Source of the DNA: Massilia sp. PDC64
Lineage (GTDB): Bacteria; Pseudomonadota; Gammaproteobacteria; Burkholderiales; Burkholderiaceae_D
DNA length: 64,000 nt
Reading direction: 5' to 3'
NCBI RefSeq assembly: GCF_900101265.1
Contig: NZ_FMZS01000003.1
Coordinates: 434,001-498,000, forward strand
In this document: positions 1-8,784 of the stretch, in pieces
Layout: each line of letters starts with the position of its first letter
Numbering within the stretch: the first letter of the stretch is position 1
Notes under the pieces: generated by a model
The model's database searches: none
The model's input: the letters and a program-made list of their open reading frames with translations, nothing else
Told to the model about the DNA's origin: nothing
Translations under genes and position numbers: made by a program

Positions 1-3
1 AAT

Positions 4-669
4 TCACGGGGTGCCGAGCAGCTCGCCGACGTTCAGGTCTTCGTAGTGTGCGACGACGCGGATGACATTGTCGAATTCGCGGAACGCGTCGGCGGGCAGC
101 GTGGTTGTGATGACGACGGCCTTCATGCCCGCGCGGCGCGCCGCTTCCACGCCCATCGGCGCGTCTTCGAACACGATGCAGTCCGCGGGATGCACGCCCA
201 GCTTCTCGGCCGCTTTGAGGAAGACGTCCGGATGCGGCTTGCCGCGCGCGACGTCGGCTGCGCCCACGACGGCATCGAAATGGCGGCGCAGGTCCAGGTC
301 GTCGAGCGTGAAGACGATATTCGCGGGCGGGGCGGACGTCGCCACCGCCAGCTTCACGCCTTGGGCGCGCGCCGCCGTCACGAAGCCCTCGAAGCCCTGG
401 ATGGCGCTGCGGTGCGGGCCGTACATTTCGCGGTACAGCACGTCCTTCTCCTGCGCCAGCACGGCGATCTCGTCTTCCGGAATGTCCGGGCCGAGCCGCT
501 CGCGCAGGATCTCGCGGCCTTGCGCTCCGGCCGTCTCGCGGAAGAACGCGTCCGGATCGTACGTCTTGCCGCGGCGGGCGAAGAACGCCAGCCACGAATC
601 CGTGTGGAAGGCCATGTTGTCGACGATGGTGCCGTCCATGTCGAAGACGAAGGCGCGCTGCTGCGTCAT
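4..669 (-). CDS. HAD-superfamily phosphatase, beta-phosphoglucomutase-like
   Basis: A 221-residue haloacid dehalogenase-type hydrolase. The nucleophile motif DMDGTIVDN lies at about residues 10-18. Motif II is a threonine/serine in AVATSAPPAN near residue 110, the motif III lysine is in ARGKPHPDVF, and motif IV is IVFEDAPMGVEAARRAG. The helical cap between motifs I and II is typical of subfamily I (PgmB/phosphoglycolate phosphatase group), so the likely reaction is hydrolysis or transfer of a phosphate on a sugar phosphate; the substrate cannot be read from sequence. The ATG lies 4 bases after the prfB stop codon on the same strand, so it is probably the distal gene of a prfB transcript. No frameshift or truncation is seen. 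Confidence 0.85.
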   Translation of the reverse strand: MTQQRAFVFDMDGTIVDNMAFHTDSWLAFFARRGKTYDPDAFFRETAGAQGREILRERLGPDIPEDEIAVLAQEKDVLYREMYGPHRSAIQGFEGFVTAARAQGVKLAVATSAPPANIVFTLDDLDLRRHFDAVVGAADVARGKPHPDVFLKAAEKLGVHPADCIVFEDAPMGVEAARRAGMKAVVITTTLPADAFREFDNVIRVVAHYEDLNVGELLGTP

Positions 670-673
670 CTGG

Positions 674-1778
674 TCATACCCCTTGCTTCAGCGAAGCGGA
701 GATGAAGTCGTCGAGGTCACCGTCCAGCACGTTCTTCGTGTTGCCGGTCTCGAAGCCGGTGCGCAGGTCCTTGATGCGGGACTGGTCGAGGACGTACGAA
801 CGGATCTGGTGGCCCCAGCCCACGTCGGTCTTCGAATCTTCGAGCTTCTGCTGCTCGGCCATGCGCTTGCGCAGCTCCAGTTCGAACAGCTTGGCGCGCA
901 GCATGTCGAAGGCCTCGGCCTTGTTGCGGTGCTGCGAGCGGTCGTTCTGGCATTGCACGACGATGCCCGACGGCGCGTGCGTCAGGCGCACGGCGGAGTC
1001 GGTCTTGTTGATGTGCTGGCCGCCGGCGCCGGATGCGCGGTACGTGTCGATGCGCACGTCGGCCGGGTTGATTTCGATTTCGATCGACTCGTCCACTTCC
1101 GGGTACACGAAGATCGACGAGAACGACGTGTGGCGGCCGTTGGCGGAGTCGAACGGCGACTTGCGCACGAGGCGGTGCACGCCCGTTTCGGTGCGCAGGT
1201 GGCCGTAGGCATATTCGCCCTCGACCTTGATGGTGGCCGTCTTGATGCCGGCGACCTCGCCCTCGGACAATTCCATCACCTCGGCCTTGAAGCCCTTGCG
1301 CTCGCAATAGCGCAGGTACTGGCGCATCAGCATCGATGCCCAGTCCTGGGCTTCGGTGCCGCCGGCGCCGGCCTGGATGTCGATGAAGCAGTTGGCGTGG
1401 TCCATCGGGTTGCTGAACATGCGACGGAATTCCATCGCTTCGATGACCTTCTTGATTTCCTCGGCGTCGGCTTCGACCGCTTCGATCGTGGCGTCATCGC
1501 CTTCTTCTCGGGCCATCTCGAACAGGTCGGCCGCGTCCGTCAGGTCGGCGCGCGCCTTTTCCAGCGTGAGGACGACGCCTTCCAGCGCCTTCTTCTCGCG
1601 GCCCATCTCCTGGGCGCGTTTCTGGTCGTTCCAGATGGCGGGGTCTTCCAGTTCCTGGTTGACCTGCTCTAACTTCTCCGCTTTGCGGTCGAAGTCAAAG
1701 ATACCTCCGAAGTTCGGCTTCACGGCTGGTCAGGTCGTTCAGCAGGGAGGAGAGGGCATTGATGCGTTCAGCTTCCAT
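674..1778 (-). CDS. prfB: Peptide chain release factor 2, with programmed +1 frameshift
   Basis: RF2 recognises UGA and UAA and releases the finished protein from the ribosome. Translation starts at ATG 1778-1776 and reads 27 codons to an in-frame TGA at 1697-1695. The rest is in the +1 frame, giving about 367 residues, the usual RF2 length. The codon-recognition tripeptide SPF falls at about 207-209 and the catalytic GGQ at about 252-254. An ORF prediction without the shift would begin falsely at about 1723 and lose the true N terminus. The HAD gene follows 4 bases downstream. In many proteobacteria lysS follows prfB; it is not here. Confidence 0.97.
1694..1709 (-). promoter_or_regulatory. 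RF2 programmed +1 frameshift site
   Basis: On the minus strand the sequence reads CGGAGGTATCTTTGAC. An internal Shine-Dalgarno-like GGAGG is followed by the slippery CTT, the in-frame stop TGA and then C. This is the classical autoregulatory signal: when RF2 is scarce, termination at TGA followed by C is slow and the ribosome slips forward one base to make full-length RF2. All the known elements are present. Confidence 0.95.
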
Positions 1779-1845
1779 GGTCTGTGGCAATTAAATTGTT
1801 GGTTGAATCGAACCCTCGATTATACCATCGATGCCACTGGCGGGA

Positions 1846-3791
1846 TTACCTGGCCGGCGCAGCCGTTACCGCCGCGACGGGGACGGCCACGCCGTGCCGG
1901 AAGGTCGCCTCGACGCGGCCGTCCACCGTTTCCAGCACACCCTTGCCTTCCGGGGTGGCATTGGCGACTTCGCCATTGTAGGACTTCATCTTGCCCGCCG
2001 CGAAGTTCATGTTTCCTCTTCCGACGGCAAAGCCGTTCTGGAAGCTGCCGTCATAAATATCGCCGCGTTCGCTTCTCAGCGTGCCGTGTCCGGAGGGCAC
2101 GCCATCCTTGAATTGTCCCGTATAGGACGAGCCTTCCGCACGGAGCCAGGTGCCCGTGCCGTCGGGCTTCCCGTCGCGCAGCGGCCCCGTATAGGTCGCG
2201 CCACTCTTGAAACTCAAGCCGGTCGCGGTCGGGGTCGCGTGTGCCAGGTCCATCAGCAGTTCGAGGTTTACGAGTAGCAGGACATCGAACGGGCGTTGCT
2301 CACGCGTGTTGAATGCGACGGCGTTGCGCATCGCCCGGCGGGCCGCCGCCAGGTCGTTCATGCGCAAATAAATGTCGGCAAGCGCGCGGAACAATCGGGG
2401 CTCGCTCGCGTAGATGACCGCCGTATCGAGGGCGGCGATGCCTTCGTCGACCGGCCCCACGTCGGGAATGGCTGCGTAGAGTTCGCCGAGACCGGTATAG
2501 GCACGTGGATTGAACGGGCTGGCCGTGATCGATCGGCGATACATCTCGCGTGCTTGCCCCGCGCCCGCTTCCCATCCCTTGCCGCCCGCGGCACGGTGGC
2601 GGATGACGGCATGCGCCAGCACGTCGCCGTGCAGGGCCAGCAGGCGCGGATTGTTTGGGAAACGGCGTTCCAGTTCCTCGAGCTTCGCCAGGGCGTCGCG
2701 CACGCCGATGGGTTTGAATTCGAGGTCGAGTGCGTGCGCGTTCGGGTCGTCCGGGTTGACGGCGAGATTGGTCGCGACCAGTTCCTTGGTCGCCGTGCTG
2801 TCCGACGGGATGAAACGGGGAACGACGTCGGCGAGCACGGCAATGGCCTCGGGACGGTCGACCCGGCGGGTTTTCACGTCGGGCCGGGGAAGATTCAGTC
2901 CTCCGGGGCCGATGTCGAAGCCGCGCCGGGACACACCTTTCTCGACGTACTCGCGCAACGCCGTGTCGAGCTGATAATACGTCTGCTTGAATGCGATACG
3001 CACGGCTTGTTCCTGCGACAGTCCCATATTGTACAGGCGCAGGTAATGCGCCAATTGCTGCCGCAACGCGGGCGTGGAATTGAAATAATGGATCGCAAGG
3101 CGGGCCCGGCTATAAAAGCGCGCATTTTCCAGTTTGTCGTAAGGATAGGTGTGCTGACTCAAATCGCGCCTGGTAAAGAGAACCTGCGTATTGAAGTTGA
3201 TGTTGCCGTATTCGTCGATCAGGTCCCGCTCCCGTCCGTTATTGCGGCTATGATCGCCAAACCACACCTTGTCATCTTCGATGCGCATCGAGGACCAGTA
3301 TTCCGACATCCCTTCGTTGTACCACAGGGGATAGGCGGTCGCCTCCGGGCAATACATCAGGAGGAAATGGTGGTATTCGTGCAGGAAGACGTCACGCGAC
3401 TGCGTGATCTGTTCGCGCGACCACCACGAGTCCGCAACCTTGGCGATCGCGGCATACCCCCTGCGCGACAACTGGAAGATGCCTTCCTTGTCCTTGGGTA
3501 TCTGCAGCGCCTCGGCACTGTCCCTTCCGACCGCCAGAATGGTCAGCGGCGGACCTTCCAGCGACGTCACGCCACGCAGCCGGTTCGAGACATACCTCAG
3601 GTTTTCGAGATCGACGACCATCTGCCGGCCACTTTTTCCGATTGTTCCGTCACCACCCGAAAGTTCGCGCTGCTGACCTCGATCCATTGTTCCTGCGTGA
3701 CGTCGGCGATGGTTGGGGTGGCGCGGGATGACACGGGGTGGGCCAGCGTAAGCAGTACGGCGGTGGAAGCGAGAAGTCGGCGGATGGACAT
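1846..3791 (-). pseudogene. Secreted HExxH metallopeptidase-like protein with TPR and MORN repeats, frameshifted
   Basis: Start ATG 3791 encodes a clear signal peptide (SIRRLLASTAVLLTLAHPVSS) and then reads to about 3625, where the frame breaks. The remaining roughly 600 residues continue in another frame to TAA at 1846. Adding one base within 3621-3632 (GCCGGCAG to GCCGGCCAG) would restore a single protein of about 648 residues. After the junction the protein has a gluzincin-type motif HEYHH followed by NEGMSEYW, resembling DUF1570-type peptidases. Next comes a TPR-like helical middle. The C-terminal segment has several MORN-type repeats (YTGPLRDGKPDGTGTW, YTGQFKDGVPSGHGT, YDGSFQNG). It is probably an exported peptidase-like or scaffold protein. 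The break may be a real mutation or a sequencing error. Confidence 0.75.
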
Positions 3792-3950
3792 GATATTGTC
3801 GTTTGTAAATTTGCGGACGAGCGTAGCATGTAATATTGTTTTATGGCAACTATATGGGCGAACAGATAACATGCCGGCGCCTTGTCGAGCGACCGGGAGG
3901 TGTCTTAAGATGCACCGCTGTTGCCAATGATTCTTGTCAGTTCGCCCGCC

Positions 3951-5978
3951 ATGCAGAGCCTGCGTCGTCTTTCCCTTTCTTTCCGCCTGATGCCGCTGGC
4001 CGCCGCCGTCTCGACTGCGAGTGCCGCGCCTGTGCCGCCGCCCGCTTCCGCCGGCACGCACGCCACGCTCGCGATCCTGGAGACGACCGACCTCCACGCG
4101 AACGTCGTCGGCTACGATTACTTCAAGCTGGCGGCCGACCCGTCGCTGGGCCTGGACCGCACGGCCACGCTGATCGCCCAGGCGCGGCGCGAGTTCCCGA
4201 ACACCGTCCTGCTCGACAACGGCGACACGATCCAGGGCACGGCGCTGGGCGATTACCAGGCACTCGTCAAGCCAGTGAAGTGCGGCGAACTGCTGGGCGT
4301 GCACAAGGCGATGCGACGGCTGGGCTACGACGGCGGCGGCGTCGGCAACCACGATTTCAACTATGGCCTCGGCTTTCTCGGCCAGGTGACGGGCAGCCGG
4401 TTCGACGTGCCCGGCGTCGCGGGTCCGAAGAAGCCCTGTGCCGGTCCCGGTTTCCCGATCGTGCTGGCCAACGTCTACAGCGTCAGGACGCACAAGCCCC
4501 TGTTCGCGCCTTACCGCATCATCGAGAAGCGCGTGCATGCCGTGGACGCCGCCGGCAACCCCGTCGAGGCGACGGTCAAGGTAGGCATCATCGGTTTCAC
4601 GACGCCCACGATCCTGTCGTGGGACAAGCGCTGGCTGGATGGCCGCGTCTACACGGAAGGCATCGTCGAGACGGCGAAGCGCTACATCCCGGAGATGCGC
4701 AGGAAGGGCGCCGACCTGGTCGTCGCCATCTCGCACGGCGGCCTGGACGCCAGCCCGTATTCGCCCACGATGGAAAACGGGAATTACCATCTCGCGCAGG
4801 TGCCCGGTATCGACGCGCTGCTGCTGGGTCACGCGCACCAGCTGTTCCCGAACCCCATGAGCACCGTCGCCCAGTTCAACCTCCCGAACGTCGACAAGGC
4901 GCGCGGCACGGTGTTCGGCGTGCCCACCGTGATGGCGAGCCTGTGGGGCAAGAACCTGGGCGTGATCCGCTTCGACCTGCGCCACGACGGCAAGGGCTGG
5001 AAGGTCGAGCCGGACCGCACGGTCGTCGAGACGCGCGCCACGCAGCAGGCCGACAAATCGTACGTGGCGGCCGACCCGGCCGTGCTGGACCTCGTCCGCG
5101 CCGAGCACGAGGCGACGATCCGCTACGTGCAGACGCCCGTGGGCAGCACGGACTTCCGCATGTCGACGTATTTCGCCGACGTGGGCGACCCGTCCGCCAT
5201 CCAGGCCGTGAATGCCGCGCAGGCGGATTACGTGCGGACCTACGTGAAAGCCAATCTGCCGCAGTATGCGAACCTGCCGGTGCTGTCCGTGTCGGCCGCG
5301 TTCAAGGCCGGCGCCGCCGGGCCGGGCGATTACACGGACGTGGCGCCCGGCAGCCTCGCGCTGAACAATGCGGCCGACCTGTATCTGTATCCGAATGCAC
5401 TGTACGCGGTGAAGGTCGACGGCGCCGCGCTGACGGCTTGGCTGGAAAAGGCGGCGAACCGCTTCAACACCATCGACCCGGCGCGCACCGGGCCGCAGGA
5501 ACTCGTCAATGGCGGCTTCCCCAGCTATAACTTCGATACGGTGACGGACCCCGGACTCCGCTACGAAATCGACGTGACGCGCCCGCCCGGCCAGCGCATC
5601 TGCAAGCTCACGTGGCAGGGCAACCCGGTGGCGGACGACCAGGCATTCCTCGTCGCGACGAATAACTACCGCGCGAGCGGCGGCGGCAACTTCCCCGGCC
5701 TCGATGGCAGCAAGACGGTGATCGCGTCGCCGGACACGAACCGCGACGTGCTGATCGCCTGGATCCGTACGCACAAGCGGCTCACGCGGGCGGCCGACGG
5801 CGCCGCGCGCAGCTGGCGCTTTACCCCCGTGACGACGGCGGGACCCGTCGTGTTCCACGCGCCGCCGGGCAAGCTGGAGCTGGCCCGTGCGGCGGGGCTC
5901 CATGGCGTCACGGAACTGCGCGCGGACGACGGCCAGGGCAAAGGGTTTGCGTTGTACGCGGTCGACCTGTCGAAATGA
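3951..5978 (+). CDS. cpdB: 2',3'-cyclic-nucleotide 2'-phosphodiesterase / 3'-nucleotidase
   Basis: A periplasmic bifunctional enzyme that opens 2',3'-cyclic nucleotides and removes 3'-phosphates for nucleoside salvage. The metallophosphoesterase domain shows the metal-binding signatures in order: TTDLHANVVGYDYF, LLDNGDTIQGT, GNHDFNYG, ISHGG and LLGHAHQLF. The second half is the substrate-binding 5'-nucleotidase domain, with SGGGNFPGLDG near the end. From ATG 3951 the protein is about 675 residues and starts with a signal peptide ending near ASAA. Alternative in-frame starts are TTG 3921 and ATG 3927. A minute ORF, ATG 3910 to TGA 3930, sits just upstream behind a GGGAGG. The stop overlaps the next gene as ATGA. 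Confidence 0.93.
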   Translation: MQSLRRLSLSFRLMPLAAAVSTASAAPVPPPASAGTHATLAILETTDLHANVVGYDYFKLAADPSLGLDRTATLIAQARREFPNTVLLDNGDTIQGTALGDYQALVKPVKCGELLGVHKAMRRLGYDGGGVGNHDFNYGLGFLGQVTGSRFDVPGVAGPKKPCAGPGFPIVLANVYSVRTHKPLFAPYRIIEKRVHAVDAAGNPVEATVKVGIIGFTTPTILSWDKRWLDGRVYTEGIVETAKRYIPEMRRKGADLVVAISHGGLDASPYSPTMENGNYHLAQVPGIDALLLGHAHQLFPNPMSTVAQFNLPNVDKARGTVFGVPTVMASLWGKNLGVIRFDLRHDGKGWKVEPDRTVVETRATQQADKSYVAADPAVLDLVRAEHEATIRYVQTPVGSTDFRMSTYFADVGDPSAIQAVNAAQADYVRTYVKANLPQYANLPVLSVSAAFKAGAAGPGDYTDVAPGSLALNNAADLYLYPNALYAVKVDGAALTAWLEKAANRFNTIDPARTGPQELVNGGFPSYNFDTVTDPGLRYEIDVTRPPGQRICKLTWQGNPVADDQAFLVATNNYRASGGGNFPGLDGSKTVIASPDTNRDVLIAWIRTHKRLTRAADGAARSWRFTPVTTAGPVVFHAPPGKLELARAAGLHGVTELRADDGQGKGFALYAVDLSK

Positions 5979-6352
5979 AGCGCATGCTGGCGGCCACGCT
6001 GCTGGCCACCGTTCTGGCCACGCTGGTGCCGGTGGTCGCCGCGACGCTGCCGGCGTGCCTCGCCACGCGCGCCGCCGATCCCGTCGCGGGAAGGCACTGC
6101 CTGCAACAGGAGGCGGAAGCCGGCGAGCCGGCCGCGATGTTCCTGCTGGCGCACATGCTGGCGGAGGGAGAAGGCGGCACGCGCGACGAGGCTGCCGCGC
6201 GCGGCTGGCTGGAGCGGGCGGCGGCGCTGGACTATCCGGAGGCGTTACAGGAACTGGCTTTGAACGAGCCGGATCCGCAGCGGGCGGACGCGCTCATGCG
6301 CGCGGCCGCGCACGCGCTGGCCCATCGCGCTCATGCGGCGGACCGGCATTGA
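5975..6352 (+). CDS. Small exported Sel1/TPR-like repeat protein
   Basis: A 125-residue protein with an N-terminal hydrophobic signal (MLAATLLATVLATLVPVVAA). After it come one or two Sel1-like helical repeats, seen as AAMFLLAHMLAEGEGG followed by AAARGWLERAAALDYPEAL. Such repeats bind other proteins; no enzyme motif is seen. It begins inside the cpdB stop codon (ATGA overlap), so it should be translationally coupled to cpdB. Its partner is unknown. It ends immediately before the convergent HTH-GAF gene, with no terminator between them. Confidence 0.75.
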   Translation: MKRMLAATLLATVLATLVPVVAATLPACLATRAADPVAGRHCLQQEAEAGEPAAMFLLAHMLAEGEGGTRDEAAARGWLERAAALDYPEALQELALNEPDPQRADALMRAAAHALAHRAHAADRH

Positions 6353-7096
6353 TCAGTTGCGGGTATTGCGCCCGGTTGCCTGGATCTCGTTCGACGCGAT
6401 CTCGGCCAGGTCGATGAGCCCTTGCACTTCGGCGGCGCGCAGGCGGCGGGGTTCGCGGTCGATCACGCATAACGTGCCGAGCGGCTGGCCGGACTTGTCG
6501 CGCAGCGGCACCCCGGCATAGAAACGGATGTGCGGTTCCTGCAGCACGAGGGGATTAGAACGAAAGCGCTCGTCTTCCATCGCGTCTTCGACGACGAACA
6601 GCTCGTTTTTCAGGATCGCGTGCGAGCAGAACGCCCAGTCGCGCGGCGTTTCGCGGGCGGCCAGGCCGACTCTTGCCTTGAACCATTGGCGCGTCGACGT
6701 CAGCAGGGAAATGAGCGCGATCGGCGAACCGGTCACCATCGAGGCGAGGCGCACGAGGCGGTCGAAGCGGGCTTCTTCGTCGGTATCGACGAGGCCGGTA
6801 GCGGCGAGGGCAGCCAGGCGCGAACGTTCGTTGACGCCGACGGGGTAGCCGGGTTGCGGCGCAGGCTGGTATTCCTTGTCCGTGCTGGGATTCGGGGTCG
6901 AACGGCCCTGGTCGTCGCCATGCATCAGGCCTTGCACGAGGGAGAGGCGCGTGCGGCGGTGGCCGCCCGGCGTCTTCCACGACTCGATCGCGCCGCTTTC
7001 CATCCAGATCTGCACGGTGCTCGTCGCCACGCCGAGCAGGCGCGCGACTTCGCTCGTGGTCAGGATCGGATCGTCTTCTTGTAAGTTGCTTTGCAT
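6353..7096 (-). CDS. MerR/excisionase-type HTH protein with GAF domain
   Basis: A 247-residue predicted regulator. Residues about 10-60 form a MerR/excisionase-like winged helix-turn-helix (LTTSEVARLLGVATSTVQIW, then GAIESWKTPGGHRRT). A charged linker follows, then a GAF sensor domain from about 95 to the end (RFDRLVRLASMVTG, PIALISLLTSTRQWFKAR, FCSHAIL, GVPLRDKSGQPLGTLCVID). The GAF domain probably senses a small molecule or redox state. I chose ATG 7096 because GTGAGGAAG lies just before it; a longer reading to 7189 has no good ribosome site. No target gene is obvious nearby. Confidence 0.8.
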   Translation of the reverse strand: MQSNLQEDDPILTTSEVARLLGVATSTVQIWMESGAIESWKTPGGHRRTRLSLVQGLMHGDDQGRSTPNPSTDKEYQPAPQPGYPVGVNERSRLAALAATGLVDTDEEARFDRLVRLASMVTGSPIALISLLTSTRQWFKARVGLAARETPRDWAFCSHAILKNELFVVEDAMEDERFRSNPLVLQEPHIRFYAGVPLRDKSGQPLGTLCVIDREPRRLRAAEVQGLIDLAEIASNEIQATGRNTRN

Positions 7097-7192
7097 AAAC
7101 TTCCTCACTTCACGCCAGTATAGCGGATTCGGAGGTTCACATTTCTTAAAATCTAGTTGCCCTATGGGAACGTGTTTGCAAACCAACACTTT

Positions 7193-7513
7193 TCAGTGTA
7201 CGGCGTGCTTTTCCGGCTGCACGAGGACGAACGGGCTCACGACCGAGGCCCACAACAGCGCGTCGGCCGCCTGCCAGGTCCGGGCCTGCACGTCGGACAC
7301 CTTGGCAACCTTGCCCTCGTTCATCCAGCGCGTGATGGCATCCTTGTCATCGTGGGCGATGCGCAGGGCGACTTCGACGAGATCCAGCGCCTCGCTCACG
7401 TACACGACGGAGCCGTGGGCGAAATGGCGTTCGAGCTCGGACCAGTGCACGCGGGCGGTCTCGCGGTTGATCTTGTCGTGCAGTTCGGTGTCTTTGAGGG
7501 GATCGGTTTTCAT
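7193..7513 (-). CDS. DUF2288 family small protein
   Basis: A 106-residue soluble protein beginning MKTDPLKDTELHDKINRETA, with the conserved W-x-E-L-x-x-H-F segment (VHWSELERHFAHGSVVYV) and a later WMNEGKVAKVSD. This pattern fits DUF2288, a conserved small family without known function in proteobacteria. No signal peptide or membrane segment is seen. It lies 12 bases after the RES gene stop on the same strand, so it may be co-transcribed with the toxin-antitoxin pair, but it is found without such partners elsewhere and is probably not part of the module. Confidence 0.75.
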   Translation of the reverse strand: MKTDPLKDTELHDKINRETARVHWSELERHFAHGSVVYVSEALDLVEVALRIAHDDKDAITRWMNEGKVAKVSDVQARTWQAADALLWASVVSPFVLVQPEKHAVH

Positions 7514-7525
7514 GGTGTATCTGAT

Positions 7526-8209
7526 TCAGAGGGATTCGATGGCGGGAAGCGGCGAACCCGCCCATGTTAACCGATATGCATGCCCCTTGCGGACATTGCC
7601 GACCAGTGCGGGACGAAAGCACGCGAGATTCGTGCCTACGGGCCGGCGCACGCTCGGATAGATGACGCCCATCGAGCCCGCCTCCAGCAGCTCCGCCGCC
7701 AGCGCCTGCGACGCGACATAGCTGTCGGCCGCGAGGCAGTCGGCCCAGGCATCTGCGCCGCGCAGGTCGTGGAAGCTCGCGCTGAAGTCGGCCAGCAGGC
7801 ATTGATAATTCACGCTGTCTTCGAAGCGGCCGATTTCCTGGTATTCGACGGCCTTGTGGAACGCCACCTCGGCCAGCGCCGTCTCGACCTCGAACGCGCA
7901 ATACCATGCGCCCCGTTCGCCGTCATTGAACCGGCTGCCTTCCGGGCGCGCATATGTGTAGGCCGCGTTGATGATGCGAAAGTTCGGTACGCCGAACACG
8001 AGCTCGTCGACGCCGATCCCGGGCAGCAGGCCCGACTCGCCGCGCAGGCGGTCGTTGGTGGCGTTGTCGAGGTCGAACAGGTCGCGCAGCATGCCATCGT
8101 CATCGGCCAGCGGGGCCAGCACGGAGTCTTCGATGTCGGCGAAGCGCGACGGGATCAGCCGGCACGTGTCGAACTGCCGCAGTGCCGTCAGGCGGGGGAT
8201 GAGTTTCAC
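7526..8209 (-). CDS. RES-domain toxin of a type II toxin-antitoxin pair
   Basis: A 227-residue protein with a RES domain in its C-terminal two thirds: arginine-rich YARPEGSRFNDGERG, then a Tyr/Glu-containing helix (ETALAEVAFHKAVEYQE), and later GVIYPSVRRPVGTNLACFRP. RES toxins such as MbcT and Res degrade or modify NAD+ and stop growth. The gene starts with GTG 8209 directly after the TGA of the upstream antitoxin gene, so the two are translated together. The pairing and order, antitoxin first, match the Xre-RES family. The protein is full length with the expected residues, so it is probably active. Confidence 0.87.
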   Translation of the reverse strand: MKLIPRLTALRQFDTCRLIPSRFADIEDSVLAPLADDDGMLRDLFDLDNATNDRLRGESGLLPGIGVDELVFGVPNFRIINAAYTYARPEGSRFNDGERGAWYCAFEVETALAEVAFHKAVEYQEIGRFEDSVNYQCLLADFSASFHDLRGADAWADCLAADSYVASQALAAELLEAGSMGVIYPSVRRPVGTNLACFRPALVGNVRKGHAYRLTWAGSPLPAIESL

Positions 8210-8647
8210 TCACAGTCCTCCGCGGCGGGCGTCGAGCAGGCGGCGCACGGTCTGCATCGCCAGCAGGCCGCCGCCCAGCATGTAGGCCAGCGGCGTACGC
8301 CCGTTGAAGATGGGATTGGTGTTGGGAAGGTGGATCCATTCGTCGGCGAGCTTGTCGCCGTACAGGATGTGCAGGGCTTTATAAATGCCGAGCAGGTAGG
8401 AGATGCGGGTGATCCGGTCGACCTCCAGCACCCGCGCGGGGTGCTTCTTCCATTCGTAGAACGAGGACGACGACAGGCCGCCCAGCAGCTCGCGCGCGTC
8501 CTCGTCGCGGATCTGCCAGGCGCCGGCCAGGCGAAAGAAGCCTTTCAGGGCCGATTCCGACAGCCGCTCGCGCTCGGAGCGGGCGGACAGGTCCACGAGT
8601 ACCGCCGGCTCGAACCGGCTCTTGGGGTAGGCGTAAGCGAAGCTCAT
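8210..8647 (-). CDS. Xre/MbcA/ParS-type antitoxin of the RES toxin
   Basis: A 145-residue antitoxin. The N-terminal half is a helical DNA-binding region (LSESALKGFFRLAGAW, LLGGLSSSSFYEWKKHP). The C-terminal half is the toxin-binding DUF2384 domain (RISYLLGIYKALHILYG, WIHLPNTNPIFNGRTPLAYM). It neutralises the RES enzyme encoded immediately downstream and should repress its own promoter. A near-perfect palindrome overlapping the -10 hexamer just upstream is a plausible operator. Start ATG 8647 is preceded by a GGAG-type ribosome site. Confidence 0.87.
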   Translation of the reverse strand: MSFAYAYPKSRFEPAVLVDLSARSERERLSESALKGFFRLAGAWQIRDEDARELLGGLSSSSFYEWKKHPARVLEVDRITRISYLLGIYKALHILYGDKLADEWIHLPNTNPIFNGRTPLAYMLGGGLLAMQTVRRLLDARRGGL

Positions 8648-8665
8648 GAGGAATTCTCCGGTTAT

Positions 8666-8700
8666 GGACTATATATACTCCGCTTTCGGACATCGTGCAA
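8666..8700 (-). promoter_or_regulatory. Promoter and palindromic operator of the Xre-RES pair
   Basis: On the minus strand TTGCAC (8700-8695) is followed after exactly 17 bases by TATATA (8677-8672). The palindrome GGACTATATATACTCC (8666-8681), symmetric except for one base pair, covers the -10 element. This places a likely antitoxin-binding site on the promoter, as expected for autoregulated toxin-antitoxin operons. Confidence 0.6.
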
Positions 8701-8719
8701 GCGTCTTGTACAAACCGTA

Positions 8720-8748
8720 TTGCCATGCCAGAATGCAAGGCTTATCAA
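8720..8748 (+). promoter_or_regulatory. Predicted sigma70 promoter of the NTF2-like gene
   Basis: TTGCCA (8720-8725), a 17-base spacer, then TATCAA (8743-8748), about 36 bases before the ATG of the next gene. It is read divergently from the toxin-antitoxin promoter. Confidence 0.45.
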
Positions 8749-8784
8749 ATCATCATCCTTGCAAACGACGAAAAGGGGGGCGCG

